Shown piece after piece: positions 25,233 through 35,600 of a stretch of 64,000 bases of DNA. The position numbers and the translations under genes are program-made. How positions within the stretch are numbered: the stretch's first letter is position 1; every line of letters begins with the position of its first letter. A model generated the notes under the pieces. The model saw nothing but the letters and a program-made list of their open reading frames with translations. It was not told the origin of the DNA and did not search any database. Origin of the DNA: Flavobacteria bacterium BAL38 (GTDB lineage Bacteria; Bacteroidota; Bacteroidia; Flavobacteriales; Flavobacteriaceae); contig AAXX01000002.1 in the NCBI GenBank assembly GCA_000169355.1, positions 248,001 to 312,000 of the forward strand, given 5' to 3'.

Positions 25233-26480
25233 TTAATTTCGGATAACTTCACTATTTGTATTTGCAATTCCGATAACTCTGTCGTATCGTTCGTTATTTC
25301 CTCTGTAATATACAATTGTGGTGTAGTTATTTTCAGTTTGAAAAAAATTACCATCAATTGCATTTTCATAATCTATTTTTCCAGATTTATCGGTAATAAC
25401 GTATTGGTAATTTGTAAATCCTTGTTTTAATAAAATTGCTTTTTCATACATATTCGAAATTTTATTAAACTCCATTTTATTTTCATCTGTTAACGCATAA
25501 TTGTTGAACATGCCCACAATGTAAATGTCTTTATCAAATAAATTGGAAGTGTTAAGTCCGAAATAAATCCAAGAGTAATCTGCTTCAATTTGTGGATTTG
25601 CTGCGTTTGCATTTTGAATAAAAAAATTACCATTTATATCAGGAAAATAGGTGTAAGGGAGTTTTTTCCGAGGTGTATTTATGTATAAATAAGTGTTGTA
25701 AATGTTGTCTCCTGAAGTTACTTTTGCTACAGTGTTATTCGTTGCTCTAATAATTTTGTTATCAATACTATAAGTTTCATTGCCAGCCCAAAATTGTGTT
25801 TCTTTATTGTATCTGTATATTAATTCAGATCCTAAAGTGTACTGAGGCTTAATGTTTGAAATACTGTTTTTCCAGTTTCCATTTTGAAAAATCGTAACTT
25901 TTACATTCTGAATAGGGTTTTGTAAAACTCTATCGCCATAATTTATTGTCATTTCAATGTTTTGTTTGCCATCAAGGCTATCAAAATCTCTAGCTCTTCT
26001 TACTAATAATCCTATCGATACTTGCTCTTCGTAGATGATAAATCGACGACTAAAAACAATTTCTCCTTCATCATTTAAAACAGTAATCATATAATTCCCG
26101 CTTTTAGTAATTTGGTTAAATCGATTTGGAAATACTTGTTTGTAGTGCGAATATAATTGTAATGTATTAAACGAATTTTCATACGTAATAATTCGTTGAT
26201 TATCCATTCCGTTTAAATATTCAACTTTTGCAAGGTCTGAAAGTCCAGACCAATCGTAGTTGTATTGTGTAATGGTGTAATAGTAATCTGCTTCATCACC
26301 ATAAAGATCATCAAATCTTAATTCGAATGACTCGCCTAGTTTAAAAAAAGGGATTACATTATTATTGTTAACAGTAAAAGATATAGTCTTAATATTAAAT
26401 GGTGGATCTTTTTCAATTCCGTTTTGTGAGAAAAGAATAAGGCTATATAAAAGACTAAATATGAAAAAAATTTTATTCAT
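25233..26480 (-). CDS. Type IX secretion system plug protein (DUF5103)
   Basis: The ~415-residue exported protein starts with a signal peptide (MNKIFFIFSLLYSLILFSQNG). The body matches the family named for the T9SS Plug, which in Flavobacterium johnsoniae closes the periplasmic side of the SprA translocon. Visible segments are YYYTITQYNYDWSGLSD near residues 60-80, LLVRRARDFDSLDGKQNI, and DIYIVGMFNNYALTDENKM. A longer frame to 26510 adds ten hydrophobic residues before the natural signal peptide, so ATG at 26480 is preferred. It leads a compact operon with DUF3667 and apaG. Its presence agrees with two T9SS cargo proteins in the window. Confidence 0.88.
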   Translation of the reverse strand: MNKIFFIFSLLYSLILFSQNGIEKDPPFNIKTISFTVNNNNVIPFFKLGESFELRFDDLYGDEADYYYTITQYNYDWSGLSDLAKVEYLNGMDNQRIITYENSFNTLQLYSHYKQVFPNRFNQITKSGNYMITVLNDEGEIVFSRRFIIYEEQVSIGLLVRRARDFDSLDGKQNIEMTINYGDRVLQNPIQNVKVTIFQNGNWKNSISNIKPQYTLGSELIYRYNKETQFWAGNETYSIDNKIIRATNNTVAKVTSGDNIYNTYLYINTPRKKLPYTYFPDINGNFFIQNANAANPQIEADYSWIYFGLNTSNLFDKDIYIVGMFNNYALTDENKMEFNKISNMYEKAILLKQGFTNYQYVITDKSGKIDYENAIDGNFFQTENNYTTIVYYRGNNERYDRVIGIANTNSEVIRN

Positions 26481-26599
26481 TTGAAAGTAATAAAGATGTA
26501 AAAATAACAAATCTTTGATAACAATTGCTAATCCTGTTAATATATTAACGCTTTCTAATTTAGAATTATTATAAATAAACTAAATCTCCAACTTTATTT

Positions 26600-26631
26600 T
26601 TGGTATGCTGCTATGTAATTGATTAAATTTG
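26600..26631 (+). promoter_or_regulatory. Promoter of the nqr operon
   Basis: TTG at 26600-26602 and a perfect TAAATTTG at 26624-26631, spaced 21 bp, lie 43 bp before nqrA. Confidence 0.7.
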
Positions 26632-26674
26632 CACGTTTTATAGTAAATTTTTTAACAATCATATCTTCAAAAAT

Positions 26675-28024
26675 ATGTCAAAAGACATTCGAATTAAAAA
26701 AGGTTTAGACCTTAAGTTGAAGGGTGAAGCAGCTCATAAGATAGCTGATGCCACTCGCTCGAAAGTCTATGCTGTTAAACCTTCTGACTTCCATGGAGTA
26801 ACTCCAAAGATGGTAGTAAAAGAAGGAGATAACGTTAAAGCGGGAGAAGTAATTTTCTATTCTAAATCAGATGAGAAAGTTAAATTTGTTGCTCCTGTAA
26901 GCGGAAAAATTCAAGAGATCAAACGTGGTGAAAAAAGAGTCATTTTAGAGATTCTTATTGCTGCTGATTCTCAGGATATTTGCGTTGAGCATAGCAAGAA
27001 AAATCCTAACGATTTATCAACAGAAGAAGTAAAAGAACAATTGTTAGCTTCTGGATGTTGGCCATTTATCAATCAACGTCCTTATGATGTTATTGCTAAT
27101 TCTGCTGACACGCCAAAAGCTATTTTTATTTCAACTTATGCATCAGCTCCATTAGCAGCTGACGCAGAGTATGTTTTAGAAAACAAGTTAGCTGCTTTTC
27201 AGGTTGGTGTAGATGCTTTAGCAAAATTAACTTCTGGTAAAGTTCATTTATCATTAAAAGGAAAAGGAAACTCTATTTTTAGTGATGTAAAAGGTGTTGC
27301 TTTACATAGAATTTATGGTCCTCATCCTGCAGGTAATGTTGGTGTTCAAATTTCTAAAATTGACCCAATTAGTGCTGGAGAAAGAGTTTGGACAGTTGCT
27401 CCTCAAGATGTTGCTTTAATAGGTGAATTATTTTTGACAGGTAAATTCAACAGCACCAGAACAGTTGCATTAGTAGGTTCTGAAGTTTCGGAACCTCAAT
27501 ATTATAATGTAATTGCTGGAGCGCAAGTGAGTGACTTAGTTGCTGGGAAAATTAAAAACGATAATGTAAGAATTATTGCTGGAGATGTTTTAACCGGTAA
27601 AAAAGTAACTTTAGATGGTGTTGTAAATCTTTACACAAATACTGTTTCGGTTATACCAGAAGGTAATGTGTATAGAATGTTTGGTTGGATGCCATTTGCA
27701 TCTCCAAGTGTTCATAGTATGCAAAGAACCGCTTTATCTTTCTTAATGCCAGGTAAAAAATATACTCCTAATACCAATTTAAATGGAGAGGAAAGAGCAT
27801 TAGTAGTTACCGGTGAAATGGAGCAAGTAATGCCAATTGATATTTTTCCAATGCAATTATTAAAAGCTTGTATGGCAAATGATATCGAAAAAATGGAAAA
27901 TTTAGGTATCTATGAAGTAGCGCCTGAAGATTTTGCTTTAATTGATTATACTAACACATCTAAATTAGAGGCTCAAGATATTATTAGAAAGTCTTTAGAT
28001 TTAATGATTAAAGAAGTAGGATAA
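26675..28024 (+). CDS. nqrA: Na+-translocating NADH:quinone reductase subunit A
   Basis: NqrA is a peripheral cytosolic subunit of the Na+-pumping NADH dehydrogenase and lacks a tightly bound cofactor. The 449-residue protein begins IRIKKGLDLKLKGEA and carries the barrel-sandwich motif VKEGDNVKAGEVIF near residues 48-61 and APVSGKIQEIKRG near 74-86, followed by GPHPAGNVG and GWMPFASPSVHS. It is the first gene of nqrABCDEF, and the spacing to nqrB is 2 bp. Confidence 0.96.
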   Translation: MSKDIRIKKGLDLKLKGEAAHKIADATRSKVYAVKPSDFHGVTPKMVVKEGDNVKAGEVIFYSKSDEKVKFVAPVSGKIQEIKRGEKRVILEILIAADSQDICVEHSKKNPNDLSTEEVKEQLLASGCWPFINQRPYDVIANSADTPKAIFISTYASAPLAADAEYVLENKLAAFQVGVDALAKLTSGKVHLSLKGKGNSIFSDVKGVALHRIYGPHPAGNVGVQISKIDPISAGERVWTVAPQDVALIGELFLTGKFNSTRTVALVGSEVSEPQYYNVIAGAQVSDLVAGKIKNDNVRIIAGDVLTGKKVTLDGVVNLYTNTVSVIPEGNVYRMFGWMPFASPSVHSMQRTALSFLMPGKKYTPNTNLNGEERALVVTGEMEQVMPIDIFPMQLLKACMANDIEKMENLGIYEVAPEDFALIDYTNTSKLEAQDIIRKSLDLMIKEVG

Positions 28025-28026
28025 AG

Positions 28027-29187
28027 ATGAAATTTTTAAGAGATAAAATAGACCAAATTAAGAAGCCTTTTGAGAAAGGTCAAAAATTGGAAAAATTTGC
28101 ACCTGCGATTAATGCACTTGATACTTTCTTGTATGTTCCAAATCATACAACAAAAAAAGGAGCTCATATTCGCGATGCTGTAGATTTAAAAAGAACTATG
28201 ATTACTGTTGTTCTTGCATTAGTTCCAGCTTTAATTTTCGGAATTTATAATGCAGGTTTTCAACATTTTTCACAAATTTCAGGTTCAGATATGTCGTTCG
28301 GAAATTTATTTACTTTCGGTTTATGGAAAGTAATTCCAATGATTATCGTTTCTTATGCGGTTGGATTAGCAATAGAATTTGCTTTTGCAATTTACAGAGG
28401 GCATGAAGTTAATGAGGGTTATTTAGTTACGGGATTATTAATTCCAATGGTTATGCCGGTTGATTTGCCTTTATGGATGTTAGCACTTTCAGTTGTGTTT
28501 GCAGTTGTAATTGGTAAAGAGGCTTTTGGTGGAACTGGTATGAATATATTAAATCCTGCTTTATTAGCAAGAGCATTTGCTTTCTTCGCTTATCCAACAT
28601 TCATGTCTGGAGATAAAGTATGGGTTGCTGATGCTTCTACTGTTGATGCTGTTTCTGGTGAGACTATCTTAGGTAAATTAGCAGCAGGTAAAGATGTAGC
28701 TTATTCTACAATGGACATGTTTACGGGAGTAATACCTGGTTCAGTAGCAGAAACTTCAACGTTATGGATTTTAGTTGGTGGACTTATTTTAGTTGCCACT
28801 GGAGTTGGAAGTTGGAGAATTATGGTAAGTGGTTTTATTGGAGCTGCATTAACTGCCTTTGCTTTCAATTCTTGGGGAGCAAATGCTTTAATGAGTTTTG
28901 AATGGATAAATCATTTATTTGTTGGAGGTTTAGCTTTTGGTATAGTTTTTATGGCAACAGATCCAGTTTCTGGAGCTCAAACTACAAAAGGTAAATATAT
29001 TTATGGTTTCTTAATTGGATTCTTTAGTATTTTAATTAGAATTTTTAATCCTGCATATCCAGAAGGGGTAATGCTAGCCATTTTATTATTAAATGTGTTC
29101 GCGCCAACTATTGATCATTATGTAGTAGAAGCTAATGTGAAAAGAAGAAAAGCAAGAGCTGCAAAAAAACAACTTAAAACTGCTTAA
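28027..29187 (+). CDS. nqrB: Na+-NQR subunit B (covalent FMN, riboflavin site)
   Basis: The 386-residue membrane subunit has about ten hydrophobic helices (for example MITVVLALVPALIFGIY and LWMLALSVVFAVVIG). NqrB carries FMN bound to a threonine by a phosphoester and is central to Na+ transport. The flavinylation-type motif here reads DAVSGETILG near residues 210-219, where the usual SGAT core has Glu in place of Ala; the acceptor Thr is kept. The C-terminal helix region VFMATDPVSGAQTTKGKYIYG is typical. It lies between nqrA and nqrC with 2-bp gaps. Confidence 0.95.
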   Translation: MKFLRDKIDQIKKPFEKGQKLEKFAPAINALDTFLYVPNHTTKKGAHIRDAVDLKRTMITVVLALVPALIFGIYNAGFQHFSQISGSDMSFGNLFTFGLWKVIPMIIVSYAVGLAIEFAFAIYRGHEVNEGYLVTGLLIPMVMPVDLPLWMLALSVVFAVVIGKEAFGGTGMNILNPALLARAFAFFAYPTFMSGDKVWVADASTVDAVSGETILGKLAAGKDVAYSTMDMFTGVIPGSVAETSTLWILVGGLILVATGVGSWRIMVSGFIGAALTAFAFNSWGANALMSFEWINHLFVGGLAFGIVFMATDPVSGAQTTKGKYIYGFLIGFFSILIRIFNPAYPEGVMLAILLLNVFAPTIDHYVVEANVKRRKARAAKKQLKTA

Positions 29188-29189
29188 TC

Positions 29190-29879
29190 ATGGATAGAAA
29201 TAGTAACGGATATACTTTTTTGTTTGCAGGAATTATGGTAACGGTTGTAGGAGCTTTATTAGCTTTTACTGCAACATCATTAAAACCAGCTCAGGACGAA
29301 AATGTTAAGAAAGAAAAGATGCAAAATATTCTTGCTTCTGTAGGAGTAGTTGTAGATAGAGAAGCTGCGGCAGCTAAATTTGAATCGGTAATTAAAGAAA
29401 AATTAGCTTTAAAAGAAGATGGTTCTGTTGCAAATGGCGTTGATGCTTTTAATGTTGATTTAAAAGAAGAATTGTCAAAACCAGCTTCAGCACAAACATA
29501 CCCACTTTATCTTGCAGAAGAAGGTGGTAAAAAATTCTATATCATTCCTTTAAGAGGAGCGGGATTATGGGATGCAATTTGGGGTTATGTTGCTTTAGAA
29601 GAAGATATGAATACTGTAAAAGGTGCCGTATTTGATCATAAAGGAGAAACACCAGGTTTAGGTGCAGAAATTACTCAAAAATGGTTTCAAGACCGTTTTG
29701 TAGGTAAAAAAATTAAAGATGCTTCAGGAAAAATTGAAGGAGTAAAAGTTGTTAAAGCTAACGCAACTCCAAATGATGTTGATGCAATTTCAGGAGCAAC
29801 AATTACAAGTAATGGTGTTTCTGCAATGGTTGCAGAAAGATTAGCACATTACCAAAATTATTTTGATAAACAAAAATAA
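29190..29879 (+). CDS. nqrC: Na+-NQR subunit C (covalent FMN)
   Basis: The 229-residue subunit has one N-terminal membrane helix (FLFAGIMVTVVGALLAFTA) and a periplasmic FMN domain. The FMN acceptor is the Thr in the ApbE motif DAISGATITSNG near residues 200-211. The upstream GLWDAIWGYVALEEDMNTV and GETPGLGAEIT are family signatures. ApbE, needed to attach the FMN, is encoded downstream at 37251-38267. It precedes nqrD by 6 bp. Confidence 0.96.
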   Translation: MDRNSNGYTFLFAGIMVTVVGALLAFTATSLKPAQDENVKKEKMQNILASVGVVVDREAAAAKFESVIKEKLALKEDGSVANGVDAFNVDLKEELSKPASAQTYPLYLAEEGGKKFYIIPLRGAGLWDAIWGYVALEEDMNTVKGAVFDHKGETPGLGAEITQKWFQDRFVGKKIKDASGKIEGVKVVKANATPNDVDAISGATITSNGVSAMVAERLAHYQNYFDKQK

Positions 29880-29885
29880 GAAGTC

Positions 29886-30539
29886 ATGGCAGAAAAAAAT
29901 AGTTTAAAATCCTTAGTGGTTGATCCATTAAATGACAATAACCCAATTACCGTTCAGGTATTAGGTATTTGTTCTGCTCTTGCTATTACGGTTCAATTAA
30001 AACCTGCAATAGTAATGGCTTTATCAGTAATGGTAGTTACGGCTTTTAGTAATTTAATTATCTCTTTATTGCGTAATTTAATTCCTAATCGTATTCGTAT
30101 CATTGTGCAGTTAGTAGTTGTAGCGGCTTTAGTAATTTTAGTTGACCAAGTACTGAAAGCATTTGCTTATGATGTTAGTAAACAATTATCAGTATTTGTT
30201 GGTTTAATTATCACAAACTGTATTGTAATGGGACGTTTAGAGGCATTCGCTTTAGCTAATCCTCCAGGAAAATCTTTTATGGATGGAATAGGAAATGGTT
30301 TAGGATATGGTGTAATCTTAGTTTTAGTAGCATTCTTTAGAGAATTATTAGGTTCTGGAAAATTATTAGGATTTGAAGTTCTTGGTCATAAAGGAGCAAC
30401 TATTGCAGATTCTACAGGCTTATACGCAATGGGTTATGAAAATAACGGACTAATGTTATTATCTCCAATGGCACTTATTGTGGTTGGTTTAATCATTTGG
30501 GCGCAACGTGCTAAGAATCGTAAATTAATAGAAAACTAA
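29886..30539 (+). CDS. nqrD: Na+-NQR subunit D
   Basis: The 217-residue integral membrane protein has six predicted helices. With NqrE it shares a two-fold inverted fold and an iron centre at their interface, with cysteines supplied by both. Cysteines are visible in [10 protein letters not shown] near residue 28 and [21 protein letters not shown] (split here: [15 protein letters not shown]) near 110. The C-terminus ends in a basic tail, [10 protein letters not shown]. After the stop, a short AATAGC/GCTATT hairpin lies before nqrE. Confidence 0.95.
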   Translation: MAEKNSLKSLVVDPLNDNNPITVQVLGICSALAITVQLKPAIVMALSVMVVTAFSNLIISLLRNLIPNRIRIIVQLVVVAALVILVDQVLKAFAYDVSKQLSVFVGLIITNCIVMGRLEAFALANPPGKSFMDGIGNGLGYGVILVLVAFFRELLGSGKLLGFEVLGHKGATIADSTGLYAMGYENNGLMLLSPMALIVVGLIIWAQRAKNRKLIEN

Positions 30540-30567
30540 TAGCTTTTGCTATTTAAAATATATAACA

Positions 30568-31179
30568 ATGCAAGAATTAGCTAGTTTATTTGTAAAAAGT
30601 ATCTTCATTGAAAATATGATTTTCGCATATTTTCTTGGAATGTGTTCTTATTTAGCGGTTTCTAAAACAGTTAAAACGGCAGTAGGACTTGGTGTAGCAG
30701 TAGTATTTGTATTAGCTATTACAGTGCCTATCAATTATTTATTAGATAATTATTTATTAAAACCAGGAGCGTTAGCATGGGCAGGATATGGTGAATATGA
30801 CTTAAGCTTCTTAAGCTTTATCATGTTTATTGCTGTAATTGCTTCTATGGTACAATTAGTAGAAATGGTAGTTGAAAAATTTGCTCCAGCATTATATAGT
30901 GCTTTAGGTATTTTCTTGCCATTAATCGCTGTTAACTGTGCTATTTTAGGAGGTTCTTTATTTATGCAGCAAAAAGCATTTAATTCAGTAACAGAAGCAA
31001 CAACTTACGGTTTAGGTTCTGGTATTGGATGGTTTTTAGCAATTTTAGCTATTGCAGCTATTAGAGAAAAAATTGCTTATTCAAATGTACCTGCACCATT
31101 AAAAGGATTAGGAATTACGTTCTTAATTACAGGATTAATGGCAATCGCATTCATGAGTTTCATGGGTATTAAAATATAA
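30568..31179 (+). CDS. nqrE: Na+-NQR subunit E
   Basis: The 203-residue integral membrane subunit is the structural partner of NqrD. The N-terminal [19 protein letters not shown] and the later [12 protein letters not shown] hold the cysteines that contribute to the membrane iron centre. Helices continue to the C-terminus [15 protein letters not shown]. It sits 28 bp after nqrD and 18 bp before nqrF, in the standard gene order. Confidence 0.95.
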   Translation: MQELASLFVKSIFIENMIFAYFLGMCSYLAVSKTVKTAVGLGVAVVFVLAITVPINYLLDNYLLKPGALAWAGYGEYDLSFLSFIMFIAVIASMVQLVEMVVEKFAPALYSALGIFLPLIAVNCAILGGSLFMQQKAFNSVTEATTYGLGSGIGWFLAILAIAAIREKIAYSNVPAPLKGLGITFLITGLMAIAFMSFMGIKI

Positions 31180-31197
31180 TTAGAAAACAATTAACTT

Positions 31198-32484
31198 ATG
31201 GAAATAGTATTAAGTGTTGTAGTGTTTTTAACCATTGTTTTCCTTTTAGTAGGAATATTACTTGGTGCAAAAGCTAAATTACTGCCTTCTGGGCCAGTAA
31301 GTATTAAAATTAATGGAGAAAATGAAATTGAAGTTGAATCGGGTAGTTCACTTCTTTCAACTCTTGGAAATAATAAAATCTTTTTACCATCAGCTTGTGG
31401 TGGTGGTGGAACGTGTATTCAATGTAAATGTATTGTAACTGAAGGTGGCGGGGAAGCACTTCCAACTGAAGTTCCTCATTTTAGTAGAAAAGAATTAGCT
31501 GCTGGATGGAGACTTGGGTGCCAAGTTAAAGTTAAGAATGATATGGTTATCGAAGTTCCAGAAGAAGTTTTTGGAATTAAAAAATTCGAAGCTAAAGTAT
31601 ATTCTAACTACAACGTAGCTTCTTTTATTAAAGAATTTATTGTTGAATTACCAGATGATATGCATTACGAAGCAGGAGGGTATATTCAAATTGAAATTCC
31701 TAAATGTGAAGTTAAATTTTCTGACATGGATATTACAGCTCATCCAGAAGAACATCCTGGTGATCCTGAAAAATTCAAAGCAGAGTGGGATAAGTTTAAG
31801 TTATGGCCTTTAGTTATGAAAAATGACGAATTGGTGGAAAGAGCTTACTCTATGGCTTCTTACCCAGCTGAAGGAAGAAAAATTATGTTAAATGTTCGTA
31901 TTGCAACGCCTCCTTTTGACAGAGCTATAAACGATTGGATGAAAGTAAACCCAGGTATTGCTTCTTCATACGTTTTCTCAAGAAAAGCTGGAGACCCTGT
32001 TGTGGTTTCAGGACCTTATGGTGAATTCTTTATCAACGAATCAGAAGCAGAGATGCTATATGTTGGTGGAGGTGCTGGTATGGCGCCAATGCGTTCTCAC
32101 CTTTATCACCTTTTCCGTACAGTAAAAACAGGAAGAAAAGTTACGTATTGGTATGGAGGTCGTTCTAAGCGTGAATTGTTTTATACAGATCATTTTAGAG
32201 CATTAGAAAAAGATTTTCCTAACTTTAAATTCTATTTAGCGCTTTCTGAACCAGCTCCAGAAGATAACTGGAAAGTGAAAGAAGGTGTTGATGGAGAAGG
32301 AGACGGATTTGTTGGGTTTATTCACAATGTTGTAATTGATAACTATTTGTCTAAACATGAAAATCCTGAGGATATTGAATTATATTTCTGTGGTCCACCT
32401 ATGATGAACAAAGCGGTTCAAAAAATGGGGGAAGACTTTGGTTTAGACCCAGATAACATCAGATTTGATGATTTTGGAGGTTAG
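31198..32484 (+). CDS. nqrF: Na+-NQR subunit F (NADH-oxidising, 2Fe-2S and FAD)
   Basis: The 428-residue electron-entry subunit begins with one membrane helix ([20 protein letters not shown]). The ferredoxin domain has cysteines in [14 protein letters not shown] near residues 66-79 and GCQVKV near 111. The ferredoxin-reductase part follows with RAYSMASYP for [16 protein letters not shown] for NADH and [12 protein letters not shown], ending in FDDFGG. Cytosolic NADH oxidation starts the chain FAD to 2Fe-2S to the NqrDE iron centre to FMN. It is the last gene of the operon, followed by a hairpin terminator. Confidence 0.96.
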   Translation: MEIVLSVVVFLTIVFLLVGILLGAKAKLLPSGPVSIKINGENEIEVESGSSLLSTLGNNKIFLPSACGGGGTCIQCKCIVTEGGGEALPTEVPHFSRKELAAGWRLGCQVKVKNDMVIEVPEEVFGIKKFEAKVYSNYNVASFIKEFIVELPDDMHYEAGGYIQIEIPKCEVKFSDMDITAHPEEHPGDPEKFKAEWDKFKLWPLVMKNDELVERAYSMASYPAEGRKIMLNVRIATPPFDRAINDWMKVNPGIASSYVFSRKAGDPVVVSGPYGEFFINESEAEMLYVGGGAGMAPMRSHLYHLFRTVKTGRKVTYWYGGRSKRELFYTDHFRALEKDFPNFKFYLALSEPAPEDNWKVKEGVDGEGDGFVGFIHNVVIDNYLSKHENPEDIELYFCGPPMMNKAVQKMGEDFGLDPDNIRFDDFGG

Positions 32485-32503
32485 TCCAAATTTATATATA
32501 CCA

Positions 32504-32533
32504 AAACCGATTCAGAAATGAGTCGGTTTTTTT
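32504..32533 (+). terminator. Terminator after nqrF (copy 1 of an identical pair)
   Basis: The stem AAACCGA(TT)C/GAGTCGGTTT with a short loop is followed by seven T residues. The whole 30-bp segment is repeated without change at 36849-36878. Confidence 0.9.
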
Positions 32534-32603
32534 GTTTTTTAACAGTTGTTAAAGTATAATTTTTATTACATTGCGTTCAAATTAGTCCCAAACTATATTT
32601 ATA

Positions 32604-35600
32604 ATGAAAAAAACGTACCTACTATTATTGTTATTTGTCGCTTTTTTTGCAAAAGCACAAAATGATCAAAAAAAACAAATTAAACTTACTTCACACAACA
32701 AAGAATCTGTTCGTAGATTTGGAGTTGTAAGATGCTTGTCAACAGAGGCCGATTCTTTAAGCAGAATTCAAAATCCTAGTAGAGGAACTATTAATGAATT
32801 TGAAGATTGGTTAGCGCCAAAAATCGAACAATATAAGAGACAAGTTGCAAATGGAACCTTGAATAGAGCGACTATTTTAACAATTCCGGTTGTTGTTCAT
32901 GTAATTCATAATGGAGATGCCGTTGGAACAGGAGAGAACATTAATGACAACCAAGTGCTTTCTCAAATTAGAGTTTTAAATGAAGACTTCAGACGCATGT
33001 TAGGCACTCCAGGTTACAACACTAATCCTATAGGAGCAGATATTGAGATAGAATTTTGTATGGCACAAACAGATCCATTTGGTGCAGCAACTAATGGTAT
33101 AAATCGTGTTAATACCGGTGTAGCAAGTTATAATTCTATGGCTGCAACAGATGCAATGAAAACTACCACAATTTGGGATCCAACACAATATTTAAATATG
33201 TGGTCGGTTCGTTTTGGTGGAGGTATGGCAGGAACATTAGGTTATGCCCAGTTTCCAGACAATTCTGGTTTAGGAGGTTTGACTGCAAGTGGTGGAGCTG
33301 CTAATACAGACGGTGTTGTTTCTTCTTTTGATGCGTTTGGTTCCCAAGCATATGCGGCGGGTACTTATAATCCAACATATAATTTGGGTAGAACAATGAC
33401 TCACGAGGTAGGGCACTGGGTTGGATTGCGTCATATATGGGGAGATGGTAATTGCACAGTTGATGATTTTTGCGCTGACACTCCAGGTTCAGATGCTGCC
33501 AATTTTGGATGTCCAAACACAAATAGTTGTGTTGACCCTGCACCAGATCCTAGAGATATGGTTGAAAATTATATGGATTATACCGATGACGCTTGTATGA
33601 ACATTTTTACTGAAGATCAAAAATCAAGAATTCGTACCGTTTTTACAGTTTCTCCTAGGAGAATGGAATTAGCATCTTCAACTAAATGTCAACCACCTTC
33701 ACCAATTATAGGGTTTAATACAGATGAAACAATTATAAATGAAGCTACTGATTGTGGTTATCAAGATGTTGTTTTGAGTTTAGGAATTGCTTTAGCTCCT
33801 ACTGCTGACGCAACAGTTACATTTACAACTTCAGGAACAGCGACAGGTTCAGGCTTAGATTTTGATATTTTTCCAGCTTCTGTTATTTTTCCAGCAGGTT
33901 CAACTCCTACCAGAAATGTTACCGTTAGAATTTATAACGACGGACAAGTTGAGTCAACAGAGAATATTTTGATAGGAATGAATATTGCAACGAGTGGTAA
34001 TGCTGTTATTACATCAGGAACTTTAAAAGACCACCTTATTACAATTAATGATGATGATTTTGCACCATCTCCATCTGTTACAGTAGATATTATGAATGCA
34101 GATTTTAATTCAGGTGCAAATGGTTTTACTTCTACTGGTAATGCAGGTTCAGATTTTTTTAGATTAGGTACAGCGGTTACTGCTTCTAGTGCTTTTTGGA
34201 CAATACAAAATACAAATGCAACTCAATTTGCTTTTAGTAATGACGACACTTGTAATTGTAATAAAAATAATGACATGCTAATTTCTCCAGTATTTAGTTT
34301 AGCAGGCTTGTCAAACGCAACTTTAACTTTTGATCATGCTTTTTCAGCTGGAGTTTTAGCTGAAGTAGGCGAAGTGCGTATTTCTACAAATGGAGGAGCT
34401 ACGTGGACTACAATACAAACTTTAACGAATACAAGTACGGCGTTAGGTGGAGGTGCTATTTCTACTCCTTGGGTTAACGGTAATACAATTAACTTAGCAG
34501 CATATTTAGGACAAACTAATCTTAGACTTGCTTTTCGTTATAGAGATGGAGGCGGATGGAATTACGGAATGGCAATAGACAATGTAAGAGTGTTTTCTAG
34601 TACTGTAGCTGTAATTCAAGAAGCAGTAAATAGTGCTAATAAAGATAATGTACAATTACGAAATAATGAAACAGTACATTGGTTTGATCCAGCTACTAAT
34701 AATGTAATGGGAACTATTCAAAATGCTTCCACTTTTGATTATGGATGTACAACTGTTGAAGTAGATAGAAGTCAAGTTTCATTAGGAGCTGCTACTGGAC
34801 CTTTTATTGATACAAATGTTGCAAATGAAATTTTAGCAAAAACATTTTATATCAATCCAACGAATGATTCTTCAACCGGAAATTATACCGTTTCATTCTA
34901 TTATACAAATGCAGAGGTTTTGGCTTGGGAAACAGCTACGGGTAAATCAAGAACAGAACTTCATGTGATAAAAGTTATAGACAACCCGGTAAATTTAGTA
35001 AATGATATTAATTTTAGTGGTTTTAATATTGAAGAAATTCCAGCAACTATTGTAGCTTTTGGATCAGATGTTATTTTTCAGGCTACATTTTCTACAAATT
35101 TAGCTGGAGGTTATGTTTTAGGGCCAAAATCTACTATTAATTGTGGTGATATTGTTTCTACTTGGGATGGATCTACGTGGTCAAATGGAAGTCCTAACAA
35201 ACAGATTGCCATTGTAATTAATGGAGATTATAACACCGCGCTAAATGGAAGTTTTGAATGCTGTAGTTTAGTTGTTAATTCTGGTTTTAATTTTGATATC
35301 CAAGCAGACAATTATGTTTTAGTTGTGAATGAATTAACTAATAATGGTACTTTCTCAATTTTTAATAATGGATCTTTAATTCAAGAAAATGATTTGGCTA
35401 TAAATACAGGCACTATATCATATGAAAGAATAGCATCAGTAAGATTACAAGATTATGTTTATTGGTCTTCTCCAATTTCAGGTTTTGATGTAAATGATAT
35501 TTCGCCACTTACTCCGTCTGCTTTTTATTGGACATGGAATCCAACAGCATTAAATTCAAATTCTGGACAAGGAAATTGGGTTAATGCATCTTCAATAATG

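Noticed and set aside
30537..30553. AATAGC/GCTATT hairpin between nqrD and nqrE as a terminator
   Set aside because: The stem is short with no T-tract, and it lies inside an operon that must be read through.
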